DNA from: Rhodocyclaceae bacterium
GTDB taxonomy: Bacteria > Pseudomonadota > Gammaproteobacteria > Burkholderiales > Rhodocyclaceae
NCBI GenBank assembly: GCA_020445745.1
Contig: JAGRGB010000028.1
Location: 1 to 64,000, forward strand
Reading direction: 5' to 3'
Length of the DNA: 64,000 nucleotides
Shown: positions 45,488 through 55,270 of the stretch, one piece after another
Numbering within the stretch: the stretch's first letter is position 1
Layout of the letters: each line of letters begins with the position of its first letter
Translations under genes and position numbers: made by a program
Notes under the pieces: generated by a model
Database searches by the model: none
Told to the model about the DNA's origin: nothing
Seen by the model: only the letters and a program-made list of their open reading frames with translations

Positions 45488-46317
45488 TTGTGCGCCAGCG
45501 CCAGCAACACCCGATTGCTGGTGGCATAGCCGTCGCCGTCGCGGCAGGGCTGCAGGTCGCGGGCGACTTCGTCGGCGAGCTCGCGACCGACTGCCTCCGG
45601 CAGGCGCGCGATCGCCTCGGCGGCGCCGCCGGCGAGATCGAGGAAGGCCTGCCAGTAGTCGCCGGCATCCGCGAAACGGCAGTCCAGCCGGTAGTCGGTG
45701 ATGTCGGTGGTGCCGAAGCCGGCGTCGCCCAGCAGCCGGGCCAGCACCGGCGCCTCGCCAAAGCGGAACACCGACGGACGTGGCACCCGGGGCGGAGGCA
45801 GCAGGCGGGCGATGCAGGCCTGGGCGTGGCTGATCAGCGGTACTGTGTCGGCCGGCCCCCAGACCGACAGCGCCACCCTCCCGTCCGCCACCAGCACCCG
45901 CCTGACTTCGGCCAGTGCCGCCGACGGGTCCGGCAGGATGAACAGGCCGAGGCCGATCGTGACCAGGTCGAAGCAATCGTCGGCGAACGGCAGTGTCTCG
46001 GCATCGGCCGCGCAATAGACCATCGGCGCCGGTGCTTCGTGGGCCAGCGCATCGCGGCCGCAGGCGAGCATCGCCTCGGCGATGTCGCTCGCCACCACCA
46101 GGCCGCCGTCGCCGATCCGGGCGGCGGCGTCGGCCGCCAGCAGGCACGGACCGCTGGCGAGATCGAGGATGCGTTCGCCGGGAGCGGGGGCGGCCAGCTC
46201 GACCAGGGCCTGCTGCAAGGCCTGGCGCGCCGCCGCACCGGCCAGATAGCGCCCGGCGATGCGGTTGAAGCCGGCGCGCTCGTTGGCCTTGAAGCGCTCC
46301 GAGTCGAACCCGCTCAT
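45484..46317 (-). CDS. Class I SAM-dependent methyltransferase
   Basis: 277 residues. A Rossmann methyltransferase of the UbiE/Methyltransf_11 type with motif I ILDLASGPCLLAADAAARIG, motif II VVASDIAEAMLACGRDAL, and the post motifs AADAETLPFADDCFDLVTIGLGLFILPDPSAALAEVRRVLVADGRVALSVWGP. The acceptor is not determined. Start is ATG 46317 within a longer open frame, chosen because the upstream codons are composition-biased and unconserved. It is coupled to rarD. Confidence 0.88.
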   Translation of the reverse strand: MSGFDSERFKANERAGFNRIAGRYLAGAAARQALQQALVELAAPAPGERILDLASGPCLLAADAAARIGDGGLVVASDIAEAMLACGRDALAHEAPAPMVYCAADAETLPFADDCFDLVTIGLGLFILPDPSAALAEVRRVLVADGRVALSVWGPADTVPLISHAQACIARLLPPPRVPRPSVFRFGEAPVLARLLGDAGFGTTDITDYRLDCRFADAGDYWQAFLDLAGGAAEAIARLPEAVGRELADEVARDLQPCRDGDGYATSNRVLLALAHK

Positions 46318-46459
46318 CGGTCCGCCCACGCGTTGCGGTGCGGCTGCCCGCGCCCGGACCGCCATGGCCGGCCCGTGCGGCGGGCCTGAAGCGGTGCTTC
46401 GCGCACCAGGGCGGCGCTGGGTCGCCGTGCCAAGACGCCGCGGGGCGATGCAGGGTGTG

Positions 46460-47029
46460 TCATGGCGCCAGGCCTGCGAAGCGCAGGACCTCGTCGAGGT
46501 AGTCGTCCCAGCGGGTGAAGCTGTGGTCGCCGCCGTCGAGGACCGTCTGCCGTGCGCCGGCGTATCTGGCGACGGCATGGCGGTAGTCCAGCACCTCGTC
46601 GCCGGTCTCGACCATCAGCCAGTAGCGCTCCGGCCGGCTTATGCTCGCGACCTCGATCGCGCGCAGCTGTTCGATGTGCTCACGGGTGAACTCGAAGGTC
46701 TCGCCGGTGAAGAAGTTGTCGAGCACACCGATCCAGGGCTCCAGCGACATGTAGGACAGCACCCCGGGATTGACCAGTACCGCGCGCAGGCCGCGCCGTT
46801 CGGCGAGCCAGGTGGCGTAGTAGCCGCCGAGCGAACTGCCCACCAGGGTCGGCGAGCCGCCGACCCGGTCGAGGGTGTCGTCGAGCAGCGCGATCGCCTC
46901 GGCCGGCACCGGCGACAGTTGCCCGCACCAGTAGTGTTCGCCGAGCCCCCTGGCCTGCATGTGCTCGCGCAGGCGGGTCGCCTTGTGGGATGCCGGCGCC
47001 GAGCGGAATCCGTGCAGGTAGAGAATCAC
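46460..47029 (-). CDS. YqiA-like esterase (alpha/beta hydrolase)
   Basis: 189 residues of the UPF0227/YqiA group. Starts [17 protein letters not shown]; the nucleophile is Ser in [18 protein letters not shown], with Asp in [10 protein letters not shown] and His in [13 protein letters not shown]. These are the catalytic triad positions of a small esterase. The start is GTG at 47029, overlapping the uppP stop (GTGA). Its natural substrate is not known. Confidence 0.9.
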   Translation of the reverse strand: MILYLHGFRSAPASHKATRLREHMQARGLGEHYWCGQLSPVPAEAIALLDDTLDRVGGSPTLVGSSLGGYYATWLAERRGLRAVLVNPGVLSYMSLEPWIGVLDNFFTGETFEFTREHIEQLRAIEVASISRPERYWLMVETGDEVLDYRHAVARYAGARQTVLDGGDHSFTRWDDYLDEVLRFAGLAP

Positions 47030-47850
47030 GACGTGCTCCAGTCCACCCAGCCGAATTGCCAGCTGCCCAGCACGAACAGGCCGAAGGCGATCCGGTACCA
47101 GGCAAAGGGCGCGAAGCTGTTGTGCGAAACATAGCGGACGAAGGCCTTGACCGCCACGATCGCGGCGAGGAAGGAGCAGACGAAGCCGACGCCGAACACC
47201 GCGGCGTCGTCGATGCTCAACAGCGCGCGATTGCGATAGACATCGTACACGGTGGCGGCCAGCATCGTCGGAATCGCCAGAAAGAACGAGAATTCCGCGG
47301 CGGCCTTGCGCGACAGGCCGAGCAGCAGGCCGCCCATGATCGTCGCGCCGGAACGGGAGACGCCCGGAATCATCGCCATCGCCTGGGCGAAGCCGACCTT
47401 GAGGGCCAGCGGCCAGCGCATCCGGTCGACCGTGTCGACTTCCGGATGGTAATGGCCGCGCTCGATCCAAAGGATCAGCAGGCCGCCGACGATCAGCGCG
47501 GTGGCGACGGTCAGCGGATTGAACAGGTAGTGCTTGATGATGCTGTAGAACAGCAGGCCGAGCACTGCCGCCGGCAGGAATCCGACGAACAGGTTCATCA
47601 CGAAGCGGTTGGCCTCGGGGGAGCGGCCGATGCCGGCAGCGACGTCGATGACCCGCTCCCGATAGTCCCAGCACACCGCCAGGATCGCCGCCAGCTGGAT
47701 CACGATCTTGAAGACCTTGCTGCGCTCGTCGGTGTAGGAGAGCAGGTCGCCGAAGATGATCAGGTGGCCGGTGGACGAGACCGGCAGGAACTCGGTGAGC
47801 CCCTCGATCACGCCGAGCGCGGCGGCTTTCAGAATGAGCAGGATGTCCAT
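47026..47850 (-). CDS. uppP: Undecaprenyl-diphosphatase UppP (BacA)
   Basis: 274-residue integral membrane enzyme that dephosphorylates undecaprenyl diphosphate to recycle the lipid carrier for peptidoglycan and other polysaccharides. The two active-site motifs are present: [15 protein letters not shown] (Glu and His) and [20 protein letters not shown] (Arg). Eight or so membrane segments are evident. ATG 47850 is the conserved N-terminus ([17 protein letters not shown]). It diverges from the HD-GYP gene across about 220 bases. Confidence 0.96.
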   Translation of the reverse strand: MDILLILKAAALGVIEGLTEFLPVSSTGHLIIFGDLLSYTDERSKVFKIVIQLAAILAVCWDYRERVIDVAAGIGRSPEANRFVMNLFVGFLPAAVLGLLFYSIIKHYLFNPLTVATALIVGGLLILWIERGHYHPEVDTVDRMRWPLALKVGFAQAMAMIPGVSRSGATIMGGLLLGLSRKAAAEFSFFLAIPTMLAATVYDVYRNRALLSIDDAAVFGVGFVCSFLAAIVAVKAFVRYVSHNSFAPFAWYRIAFGLFVLGSWQFGWVDWSTS

Positions 47851-48067
47851 CGGCGATGCTGCACTGCGAAAGGCTTGGATTATCCTGGAAACCGCCGATC
47901 GATGCGCCGAAGTGTTGCCCGGATGAACACCCTTGCCGCGGCGGCGACGGTACCGCCGCGGTGGTCCCCATCGCCGGGCGGCCCGGCGAAGGAGGTTCCG
48001 GCGACGCGCCGCGGTCCGTTGCGGGCAGCCGGATCCAGCCATCAAGCCGGCGCCGGCCCGGCCGTAG

Positions 48068-49318
48068 ATGCCCTGCATGGGGAACGACTGTCAGGCGATG
48101 TTCAAGAAAATTCCGATCGACCGCCTCCGGCGCGGCATGTACATCCAGGATATCTGCGGCGACTGGATGTCCCATCCGTTCTGGCGCCGCAGTTTTCTGC
48201 TGAAGGACGAACGGGACATAGATCGATTCCGCGAGGCCGGAATCGGCGAGGTGTATATCGACACCGCCCGCGGCCTCGACGATGCCGAGGGTGTCGATGC
48301 TGCCGAGGTCAAGCAGGCCGTTCAGCAGCAGATCGTGGAGGCGGTCGTGCAGGCGCAACCGCCGCTGCGCACGCGAACCCTGGCCGAAGAGATGCCGCGC
48401 GCCCGCGGCATCCACGCGCAGGCCAACCGGGTCGTGCGCGACATGATGCGGGACGTCCGCCTGGGCAGGGCGGTCTCGCTCGATGACGTCGAGCCGCTGG
48501 TCGACGCGGTCACCGAATCGATCCTCAGCAACGGCAACGCCTTGCTGGGACTGATCGGCATCAAGAACAAGGACGACTATACGTTCCAGCATTCGGTCAG
48601 CGTGTGCACGCTGATGGTCACCTTCGGCCGCTCCCTCGGCATGCCGGCGGACGAGCTGCGGGAGGCAGGCATCGGCGGCCTGGTCCACGACATCGGCAAG
48701 ATGCGGGTGCCCGAGGAAGTGCTCAACAAGCCGGGGCGGCTGACCGACGAGGAATTCGATCTGATCCGGCGTCATCCCGGCGACGGCCACGAGATCCTGC
48801 TCGACCTCGGTGGCGTCGGCGAGGTCGCGCTCGACATCACCCGCCATCACCACGAGCGCATCGACGGCAGCGGCTATCCGGACCGCCTGGCGGACGAGCA
48901 GATCAGCACGATGGCCCGGATGGCGGCGATCGTCGACGTCTATGACGCGATCACCGCCGATCGCTGCTATCACAAGGGAATGCCGGCGACCGAGGCGCTG
49001 CGCAAGATGTGGGAATGGAGCACCAACCACTTCGACCGGAAGCTGCTGGCGGCCTTCGTGCGCTGCGTCGGCATCTATCCGGTCGGCAGCCTGGTGCGCC
49101 TCGAATCCGGGCGCCTCGGGGTGGTCATCGCCCAGTCGCCGGAAGAAGCCCTGATGCCGGTGGTCAGGACATTCTTCAACACTCGCGCCAACGCCTACGT
49201 CACGCCCGATGTCGTCGATCTGGCCAGTCCGCGATGCGGTGACCGCATCGTCTCGGACGAATCGCCGCGGCGCTGGAAGGTCGACCCGCGCCGCTTCATG
49301 GACCCGGAGGCGGCATGA
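48068..49318 (+). CDS. HD-GYP domain protein with N-terminal DUF3391 (probable c-di-GMP phosphodiesterase)
   Basis: 416 residues. The N-terminal DUF3391 region starts [32 protein letters not shown]; a linker leads to the HD-GYP domain (about 175-330) with [40 protein letters not shown] and [15 protein letters not shown]. The HD metal residues and the GYP motif are intact, so hydrolysis of c-di-GMP is expected. A C-terminal tail (about 340-416) with [13 protein letters not shown] is common to this subgroup. ATG 48068 is used; ATG 48077 or 48098 (MFKKIPID) are alternatives. The 3' end overlaps the convergent methyltransferase-like gene by 23 bases. Confidence 0.92.
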   Translation: MPCMGNDCQAMFKKIPIDRLRRGMYIQDICGDWMSHPFWRRSFLLKDERDIDRFREAGIGEVYIDTARGLDDAEGVDAAEVKQAVQQQIVEAVVQAQPPLRTRTLAEEMPRARGIHAQANRVVRDMMRDVRLGRAVSLDDVEPLVDAVTESILSNGNALLGLIGIKNKDDYTFQHSVSVCTLMVTFGRSLGMPADELREAGIGGLVHDIGKMRVPEEVLNKPGRLTDEEFDLIRRHPGDGHEILLDLGGVGEVALDITRHHHERIDGSGYPDRLADEQISTMARMAAIVDVYDAITADRCYHKGMPATEALRKMWEWSTNHFDRKLLAAFVRCVGIYPVGSLVRLESGRLGVVIAQSPEEALMPVVRTFFNTRANAYVTPDVVDLASPRCGDRIVSDESPRRWKVDPRRFMDPEAA

Positions 49319-50060
49319 GGATCCCGGCCGGCGGACGGTGGCCCGCGCCGCCACTGCCGGGCGGGCGGTGAACGACCCACTCGATCAGGTGCCAGCGGCC
49401 CGCGGCGAGCGGCCATAGCGCATAGCCGGCGGGCTGCGAAGGACCGGCCAGGCGAAAGGTGTCGTGATCGACCAGCGCGAGTTCGCCGCCGGCCCAGAAT
49501 CGTGCCAGGACGTCCTCCAGCCGGCTTGCGTCGCTGACGACCGGCGACGCGCCACGGAGCGGCCGCGCCTCGGTCGACACGACATCGTGGTAGCTGGCCC
49601 AGTGCTGGCCGCGGAGGGCATCGGCGAGCCGCTCATGCCAGCGACCGCCAGCGGCTGGCGCCACCTGTCCGAGCACATTGCAGAACAGCACGGCGGCATC
49701 GGGAAAGCCGGAGGTCAGCCCGCGCAGCGGATCCCAGCCGCCCAGCACGTCGCGCCCGTCGAAGCGCAGGGGCAGGCTGCGGGCGCGCCAGGCCAGCCAG
49801 CGTCGTGCGATCGGATCGGGCTCGAGTGCGACGATCTCTGTGAATCCGGCCATCTCGGCCAGTGGCAAGGTGTGGCCGGCGCTCGGCCCGACCAGGACGA
49901 GTCGTCGGCAGGGCGGCCGCCAGGCATCGAACCAGTTCGCCAGCGTGTCGCGGAACGGGCGCCAGCGGCGATCCCGGTGACACATCGCGCGCAAGTGGTA
50001 GCGCACGCCTCCGGCGTCGGAGAGCCAGTCAGTTCGTAGGATTCCAGCGGGTGGCGCCAT
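49296..50060 (-). CDS. Methyltransferase-like protein, function unknown
   Basis: 254 residues. A Rossmann-like N-terminal segment reads LVLVGPSAGHTLPLAEMAGFTEIVALEPDPIARRWLAWR, which resembles SAM-binding motif I and the acidic residue of motif II. The rest, with AVLFCNVLGQVAP and a W-H-L-I-E-W-V-V end, fits a methyltransferase fold but I see no definite acceptor motif. ATG 50060 is the likely start; the open frame runs further upstream. It diverges from the hemerythrin gene and converges on the HD-GYP gene with a 23-base overlap. Confidence 0.65.
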   Translation of the reverse strand: MAPPAGILRTDWLSDAGGVRYHLRAMCHRDRRWRPFRDTLANWFDAWRPPCRRLVLVGPSAGHTLPLAEMAGFTEIVALEPDPIARRWLAWRARSLPLRFDGRDVLGGWDPLRGLTSGFPDAAVLFCNVLGQVAPAAGGRWHERLADALRGQHWASYHDVVSTEARPLRGASPVVSDASRLEDVLARFWAGGELALVDHDTFRLAGPSQPAGYALWPLAAGRWHLIEWVVHRPPGSGGAGHRPPAGILMPPPGP

Positions 50061-50242
50061 GGCTCGCGGCTGCAGGTGGCGGGCCGCGCCCCGCCGTTCG
50101 GTCACGGAACGCCGGTCGGCGATCCGCCGGAGCGGGGCCCGTGGCCGGCATCTGATCAAGTATCATTCACGTTTCGCAGATCTGTCGAGCCGGAGCCGCG
50201 GCGGCGGGCCGGCCAGGCAGGGTTCGCCGGGGAGCCGAGGGC

Positions 50243-50683
50243 ATGCCGAAACCGATCCGCTGGAACGATTCGATGCTGACCGGAATCGACGAGATCGACC
50301 GCCAGCACCGCGTCCTGGTCAATACGCTCAACGAGCTGATCACCCATCTGCCCGACGCCGCCAGCGAAGAACTGGCAGAGCGCATCACCCGCGACCTGTT
50401 GAGCTACACGCTGTACCACTTCGATGCCGAGCAGGGGCTGATGCAGGCCTACGGCTACGTGGACGCCTGCGGCGACGACGCGGCGCGCCACCTGGCGCAG
50501 CACCGGGCATTCTCCGAGCGTGTCGAGTCGTTGCGCGACCAGATCAATCGCGGCGAGGCGCTCGACCTGTCGAAGGTGGTCAAATTCCTGCAGAACTGGC
50601 TGGTCGGGCACATCATGAACACCGATCTGCGCTTCGGCGAATTCGTCCGGCGGGCCCGTACCACCAGCGCCGGCCCGACTTGA
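50243..50683 (+). CDS. Bacteriohemerythrin
   Basis: 146 residues forming a four-helix di-iron oxygen-binding protein. All ligand positions are present: His22, His59, Glu63, His83, His87, His123 and Asp128, in the motifs D-R-Q-H-R, H-F-D-A-E, H-L-A-Q-H and H-I-M-N-T-D. N-terminal IRWNDSMLTGIDEIDRQH is the family signature. GGAGCCGAGGG precedes the start. Single-domain proteins like this store or deliver oxygen or act as sensors. Confidence 0.96.
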   Translation: MPKPIRWNDSMLTGIDEIDRQHRVLVNTLNELITHLPDAASEELAERITRDLLSYTLYHFDAEQGLMQAYGYVDACGDDAARHLAQHRAFSERVESLRDQINRGEALDLSKVVKFLQNWLVGHIMNTDLRFGEFVRRARTTSAGPT

Positions 50684-50705
50684 ACCTGCCGCTGCCGCGC
50701 GGCCC

Positions 50706-51812
50706 TCAGGCGGCGCCGGCGGGATGGACCAGCAGGCCACGGCGATCACCCGCCGCGACATTCCACGCGCAGCCGGCGAGCGCCGCCTGGGCGTCCCGGC
50801 GACCCGCCCGGCGGCGTTTGTCGACCCGTTCCGGCACGAACTCGATGTCCTTGGTCTGGTCTTCGCCGGGCAGATGGGGCGATTCGAGCCGGATCACGTG
50901 ATAGGTCGAATCGCAGCCGAGCGCCGCCGCGGCCCGGCTGTCGTCGTCATGCAGCGCGGGCGGCAGCCGGTTGGCAAGCAGTGTCACCGCGCGGCGCAGG
51001 GCCTGCAACTGGGCTTCGACCTCGAGCACATTCTGGTCGCGCGACGCGAACTGGATGTCCTTGGCGCGCTCGAGCACGTCGCGCAGATTGTCGGGTGCCG
51101 CTCCGGTGACCGGCCACAGGGTCGCGAGGAAGCACAGCGAGTCGCGTCGAGGCTGGTCCTGCAGAACGTATTCAAGCGGGGTGTTCGAATAGAGCCCGCC
51201 GTCCCAGTAGTGGCGCTCGCCGATCGCGACGGCCGAAAAGGCCGGCGGCAGGGCGCCGCTGGCGAGGATGTGGTCCACGCCGATTCGCTCCTCGCGATTG
51301 TCGAAGTAGCGCATCCGTCCGCTCTCGACGTCCACCGCGCCGACCGACAGGCGAATCGGCGAATGGGCGAGAAAATCGAAATCGACGAGTTTTTCCAGGG
51401 TCCGCCGCAACGGCGCGACGTCGTAATAGCTGGCGGTACCGGCCTCGGTCCGCAGCCCGAGCGGGAAGTAGCTACCCATGCGCGGGAAGAAGAAGCCGGG
51501 CTGGCCGGCAACGATCGTCCGCCATGACTGCCACAGACCGATCACGCCGGCCGCGGTCGGATCGTCGCCGCGGGCCCCGCCGTGGGAGATCGTGTCCCAG
51601 AAGGCCTGCAGTCGTTCGAGACGGCGGTGGGGCTGGTTGCCCGCCAGCAGGGCACCATTGATCGCGCCGATCGATGTGCCGACGATCCATTCGGGGACCT
51701 TGCCGCCCGCGAGCAGTGCTTCGATGACGCCCAACTGATAGGCGCCCAGTGCACCGCCGCCCTGCAACAGGAGGACATTCCGTAGCCGGTCCGGGGGCGA
51801 TAGGTCATTCAT
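50706..51812 (-). CDS. Patatin-like phospholipase
   Basis: 368 residues. The oxyanion-hole loop LLLQGGGALGAYQLGVIEALL (residues about 14-34), nucleophile Ser47 in VGTSIGAINGALLAGN, and Asp204 in HYWDGGLYSNTP form the Ser-Asp dyad of bacterial patatins. The residues after about 230 follow the DUF3734 type, with LERAKDIQFASRDQN. It probably hydrolyses acyl lipids. The start has AAGGAAGG upstream and overlaps the metallophosphatase-like stop by eight bases, so it is the fourth gene of the radical SAM operon. Confidence 0.9.
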   Translation of the reverse strand: MNDLSPPDRLRNVLLLQGGGALGAYQLGVIEALLAGGKVPEWIVGTSIGAINGALLAGNQPHRRLERLQAFWDTISHGGARGDDPTAAGVIGLWQSWRTIVAGQPGFFFPRMGSYFPLGLRTEAGTASYYDVAPLRRTLEKLVDFDFLAHSPIRLSVGAVDVESGRMRYFDNREERIGVDHILASGALPPAFSAVAIGERHYWDGGLYSNTPLEYVLQDQPRRDSLCFLATLWPVTGAAPDNLRDVLERAKDIQFASRDQNVLEVEAQLQALRRAVTLLANRLPPALHDDDSRAAAALGCDSTYHVIRLESPHLPGEDQTKDIEFVPERVDKRRRAGRRDAQAALAGCAWNVAAGDRRGLLVHPAGAA

Positions 51813-52746
51813 GGCGCCTTCCTTTGTGACTGGGCTGATGATCCGGGCCTTCCAGGATACGCCGGTAATAGGAATTGTGCGCCGCGCTATCGACTGGCCA
51901 GGACGCCGAGAACTGCCGCACCCAGCGATCATGGTCGTAGCCGAGCGGCAGCGCGTCGACGTGCAGCGCGCCGATGTGCGTGCCGTACATTGGCGGCAGC
52001 GACGAAGGGGTGCATGACAGACGGCTCACCAGCCCTTCGCGGCGACCCGTGAAGTTGGGCATGCCGGCCGCGCCGTTGTTGATCACCACCTGTCGCTCGG
52101 CGCCACGGTCGAACCAGCGCAGCAGCGGCAGGCAGGTATGGCTACTGGCGAACAAGCGGACAGCGGCCCTGCGGAAGGCCTCGCGCCGCCAGTGCTCGTC
52201 GCCGGGATCGTCGATCGCCGCGAGGCCGAAGCGCCACCCCGCGAGACTGTCGGCGTCGCCATGTACCACGCCGATGTCGATGTCCGCGATCCGGTACCGC
52301 CGATGCATCGGCAGCCCCGCGAGGTGGGTCATGGCGGCCGCATCGCGGTGGGCGGTTTCCTTGAGGCGGGCATGGATCTGGTTGGAGCGGGCCACCGTGG
52401 CGTCGTCCACGTCCGCGGGGTAGGCACAACCGCAACCGGCCGAGTCGTCGACGCTCAGCAGTTCGGCCTCGACGTTGCCAAGGATCGCGTCATGGCTCGC
52501 GACGAAGCGGTCGACCGCGCCGAAATCATCGCCGTCGACGTCGAACCAGTGGAAGTCGCCGTTGAAGCACACCCGCACCGGAGCGGGCTCGGCCGCCAGC
52601 ATTGCCTCCAGCGCGTCCAGTGCGGCCCGGTTGCCGTACAGTCCGCCGACCACGTACAGCGTCGTCGCGGGGATCGGTGGCGCGGTGGCGATCGCCGCCG
52701 CGCCGTAGCCGTAGCGCCGCGGGCACACCCGACCTGCCAGGCTCAC
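51805..52746 (-). CDS. Metallophosphatase-like protein in the ArsS operon
   Basis: About 313 residues. After a non-conserved N-terminus the domain begins LYVVGGLYGNRAALDALEAML, then VCFNGDFHWFDVD, ILGNVEAELL, IGVVHGDADSLAGWRFG, FASSHTCLPLLRWF and VVINNGAAGMPNF. These segments follow the order of calcineurin-like phosphoesterase motifs (the G-D-x-H/N, G-N-x-E, G-H/S-H-T blocks), though the first D-x-H is G-x-Y-G-N and so is atypical. Start GTG 52746 overlaps the symporter stop (GTGA). Substrate unknown; context points to the same pathway as the radical SAM enzyme. Confidence 0.68.
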   Translation of the reverse strand: MSLAGRVCPRRYGYGAAAIATAPPIPATTLYVVGGLYGNRAALDALEAMLAAEPAPVRVCFNGDFHWFDVDGDDFGAVDRFVASHDAILGNVEAELLSVDDSAGCGCAYPADVDDATVARSNQIHARLKETAHRDAAAMTHLAGLPMHRRYRIADIDIGVVHGDADSLAGWRFGLAAIDDPGDEHWRREAFRRAAVRLFASSHTCLPLLRWFDRGAERQVVINNGAAGMPNFTGRREGLVSRLSCTPSSLPPMYGTHIGALHVDALPLGYDHDRWVRQFSASWPVDSAAHNSYYRRILEGPDHQPSHKGRRHE

Positions 52747-54146
52747 GAGGCGCTTGCCGTGGCCGGACGCCGTCGGCCGACGGCCAGCGGCAGCAGGAAG
52801 CCGGCAAAGCAGATCGCCAGTCCGTAGAGGTTGGTGCCGAGCAGCAGCGCGTACTTGCCGTCGCCGATAGCCCAGCTGGCCGGAATCTGGCCGGCCGCCA
52901 GCAGCACGCCGAGGATCATGCCGCTCCAGAACGACAGGTGGAACGACAGGGGCGAATGGGCGATGCGACCGGACAGCAGGAAGACCGGCGCCAGGCCGAT
53001 CACCATCGTGCCGCTGATCGTCGTCGCCTTGAGGATGTCGGTGCCGAGCATCATCGGCAGATTGCCGACGACCGCCAGCGCCACCATCGCCAGCGCGCCG
53101 ATGCCGACTGCCCTCGATGGCGGTTGGCGGCCGGCCAGCAGCGGCAGTTCGCGGGCGACCATGCGCGACAGCGAGGCGAAGGTCGAGTCGAGGGTCGACG
53201 CGGCCGACGACACCATCACCGCAATCATCGCGAAGAATCCCAGGCTGCCGAGCGTGCGGGCCAGGGCCGCCGGAACGTTGCCGCCGCCGGCGATCCCCTC
53301 CAGCCGTGCATGGACCCCGATCAGCGAGAAGGCGAGGATCGAAACGAAACCGAGCACGCCGGCCACCGTGAACGCGCGCAGCATGGTCTTCTCGTCGGTG
53401 ATGAAGCCGCGATCGGTCAGGACCGGATCGTGGAACGGATAGGACAGCACCTGCAGCAGCGCCACCAGCAGCAGGTCGAGCCCCATCGACAGCGCCAGCT
53501 CGCCCTCGCCGAGCAGGGCCAGCGTGCCATGGGCCGGCAGCACCTGGGCCAGCACCAGCGCCAGGAACACGACGAAGATCACCGCCTGGATGCCGTCGGT
53601 GAAGATCGAACTGCGCAGGCCGCCCTTGAGACTGTAGAACAGCACCGCGGCCGTGAACAGCAGGGCCGCGGCGACGAATGCGGTCGACCCGGCCGCGCCG
53701 TAATAGCCGCCGACCACCGCGGTGTTGCTCCATACCTCGTTGAACAGGCGCACCAGGATCGCCGCCGCGAAAGCCAGCGCCGCGGCACGGCCGTACTTGG
53801 TGATCAGCCACGGTACGATGCCGGTCGCGCCATCGCGCCGTCGCAAGCGATAGATGACCCAGCCGGCGAACGGGATCGACAGCCAGTAGGTGGCATAGGC
53901 GAGGCCGCCGACGACGCCGTAGGCCGCGCCGAGATTGGCCGCGTTGGTGACCGACTTGGCGAAGATCCAGCTGATGAACACGCTCGCGGTCAGCGCCCGG
54001 CTCGACGTCGGGCGTCCGGATTCGTCGTGGCCGAGGAAGAAGCCCGACTCCGAGCGCACCCGCGGCGCGAGCAGATACATCAGGCCGCCGAAGACCAGCA
54101 GGAAGCCCCAAAAGAAGATGCCCTGTAGGGTCAAGGACTGGTTCAT
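52743..54146 (-). CDS. Sodium:solute symporter family transporter
   Basis: 467 residues with 12-13 transmembrane helices. It belongs to the SSS superfamily (sodium-coupled uptake), judged from LAYATYWLSIPFAGWVIYRLRRR, IFTDGIQAVIFVVFLAL, the SYPFHDPVLTDRGFI loop and AVMVSSAASTLDSTFASLSRM, which resembles the core Na-binding S-A-x-S-T-x-x-S helix. Substrate unknown. ATG 54146 is ten bases after the radical SAM stop and its own stop overlaps the metallophosphatase-like start, so it is the second gene of that operon and may import the pathway substrate or its product. Confidence 0.88.
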   Translation of the reverse strand: MNQSLTLQGIFFWGFLLVFGGLMYLLAPRVRSESGFFLGHDESGRPTSSRALTASVFISWIFAKSVTNAANLGAAYGVVGGLAYATYWLSIPFAGWVIYRLRRRDGATGIVPWLITKYGRAAALAFAAAILVRLFNEVWSNTAVVGGYYGAAGSTAFVAAALLFTAAVLFYSLKGGLRSSIFTDGIQAVIFVVFLALVLAQVLPAHGTLALLGEGELALSMGLDLLLVALLQVLSYPFHDPVLTDRGFITDEKTMLRAFTVAGVLGFVSILAFSLIGVHARLEGIAGGGNVPAALARTLGSLGFFAMIAVMVSSAASTLDSTFASLSRMVARELPLLAGRQPPSRAVGIGALAMVALAVVGNLPMMLGTDILKATTISGTMVIGLAPVFLLSGRIAHSPLSFHLSFWSGMILGVLLAAGQIPASWAIGDGKYALLLGTNLYGLAICFAGFLLPLAVGRRRPATASAS

Positions 54147-54156
54147 GCGGGATGCC

Positions 54157-55119
54157 TCACGCCAGCGCGCCGCCGCAGCTCGAACCCTGGCCGGCAGTGC
54201 AACCGAAACAGTGGTCGGCAACCCGGATAGGCCGTTGGTCGAGTTCCGCAGCGGTGATCTCCGACAGATGCAAGCGGGTCTGGCCCGGGCGCATGCCGAG
54301 ACCGAGCTGCTGGTTGAAGTCGCAGTCGTAGACATAGCCCTGCCAGTCCACCGAGATCAGCGAGCGGCACATCACCGCCGCCAGGTTGGCGTCGTTGTGG
54401 GCTGACTTCAGCACTTCCATGTAGTGGTTGAATTCGCCTTTCGAGATCAGCGTCGAGCCGAAGCGCTGGATCGGCATGTTGGCGAGGGTGAACAAGCTGT
54501 TGAAGACAATGCCGAACCGTGATCCCAGGGCCTCCCTGTAGGCGGCCTCGAGTTCGGCCTGGGGCGGTGGCAGGCTGGCGCCCAGCGGGTTGTAGACCAG
54601 GTTCAGTTCGAGCTCGCTGTCGGCCTGCCCGTAGCCCAGCCGGTTCAGCCTGCGCAGTGCCTCGATGCTGGCACCGAACACGCCCTTGCCGCGCTGTCGG
54701 TCCACATTGTCTTCGAGATAGCACGGCAGCGATGCCACGACGACGACCCGCTGCGCGGCGAGAAACGCCGCCAGATCCTCCTGCCCGGGCTCCTCGAGGA
54801 TCGTCAGATTGCAGCGGTCCATGACCGATCGCCCCCGTTCGCGGGCGGCACGCACCAGCCGCCGGAAGTGCCGGTTCAATTCGGGGGCGCCGCCGGTCAG
54901 GTCGAGGGACTTCACGGACGGGCTGGCGGCGAGGAACTCGATCACCCCATCGACGTTGGTGGCATCCATCTCCTCGGTGCGACGGGGGCCGGCATTGACA
55001 TGGCAATGCACACAACTCTGGTTGCACCGGTAGCCGAGGTTGACCTGGAGTGTCTCCAGGGCGTGACGACGGATCGCGGGGAAACGGGTGCCGGTGAGCA
55101 GCGGCAAAGTGGCGTGCAT
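54157..55119 (-). CDS. arsS: ArsS-like radical SAM protein with Cys-rich C-terminus
   Basis: 320 residues. The radical SAM cluster motif is C32-x3-C36-x2-C39 (GYRCNQSCVHCHV) near the N-terminus, followed by SLDLTGGAPELNRHF. The C-terminal DUF3641-type domain contains a second set of Cys (CRSLISVDWQGYVYDCDFNQQ) and the end motif HCFGCTAGQGSSCGG. This layout matches the rSAM/(seleno)Cys family that includes ArsS, implicated in arsenosugar formation. Some relatives carry selenocysteine at the G-S-S-C position; here it is Cys. No arsM methyltransferase is adjacent in this window, so the arsenic role is inference. AGGAG precedes ATG 55119; it is the first gene of a four-gene minus operon. Confidence 0.88.
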   Translation of the reverse strand: MHATLPLLTGTRFPAIRRHALETLQVNLGYRCNQSCVHCHVNAGPRRTEEMDATNVDGVIEFLAASPSVKSLDLTGGAPELNRHFRRLVRAARERGRSVMDRCNLTILEEPGQEDLAAFLAAQRVVVVASLPCYLEDNVDRQRGKGVFGASIEALRRLNRLGYGQADSELELNLVYNPLGASLPPPQAELEAAYREALGSRFGIVFNSLFTLANMPIQRFGSTLISKGEFNHYMEVLKSAHNDANLAAVMCRSLISVDWQGYVYDCDFNQQLGLGMRPGQTRLHLSEITAAELDQRPIRVADHCFGCTAGQGSSCGGALA

Positions 55120-55270
55120 GCAGGGCTCCTGTGGACTCTCATCGAATGTGACGGCTTGCCGGTAACGCACCTTACACCGGGCATGCCGTCGCCGCGCTTT
55201 CCGCGCGCCCGCCACGCACGGAAAGCCGTCCTCGCGCCAGCCGCGAGGGCCCCTGCCCGGGGTGCGGGCC

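Noticed and set aside
54157-55119. Selenocysteine in the ArsS-like protein
   Set aside because: The position that is selenocysteine in some relatives is encoded by a TGC Cys codon; the frame has no internal TGA.
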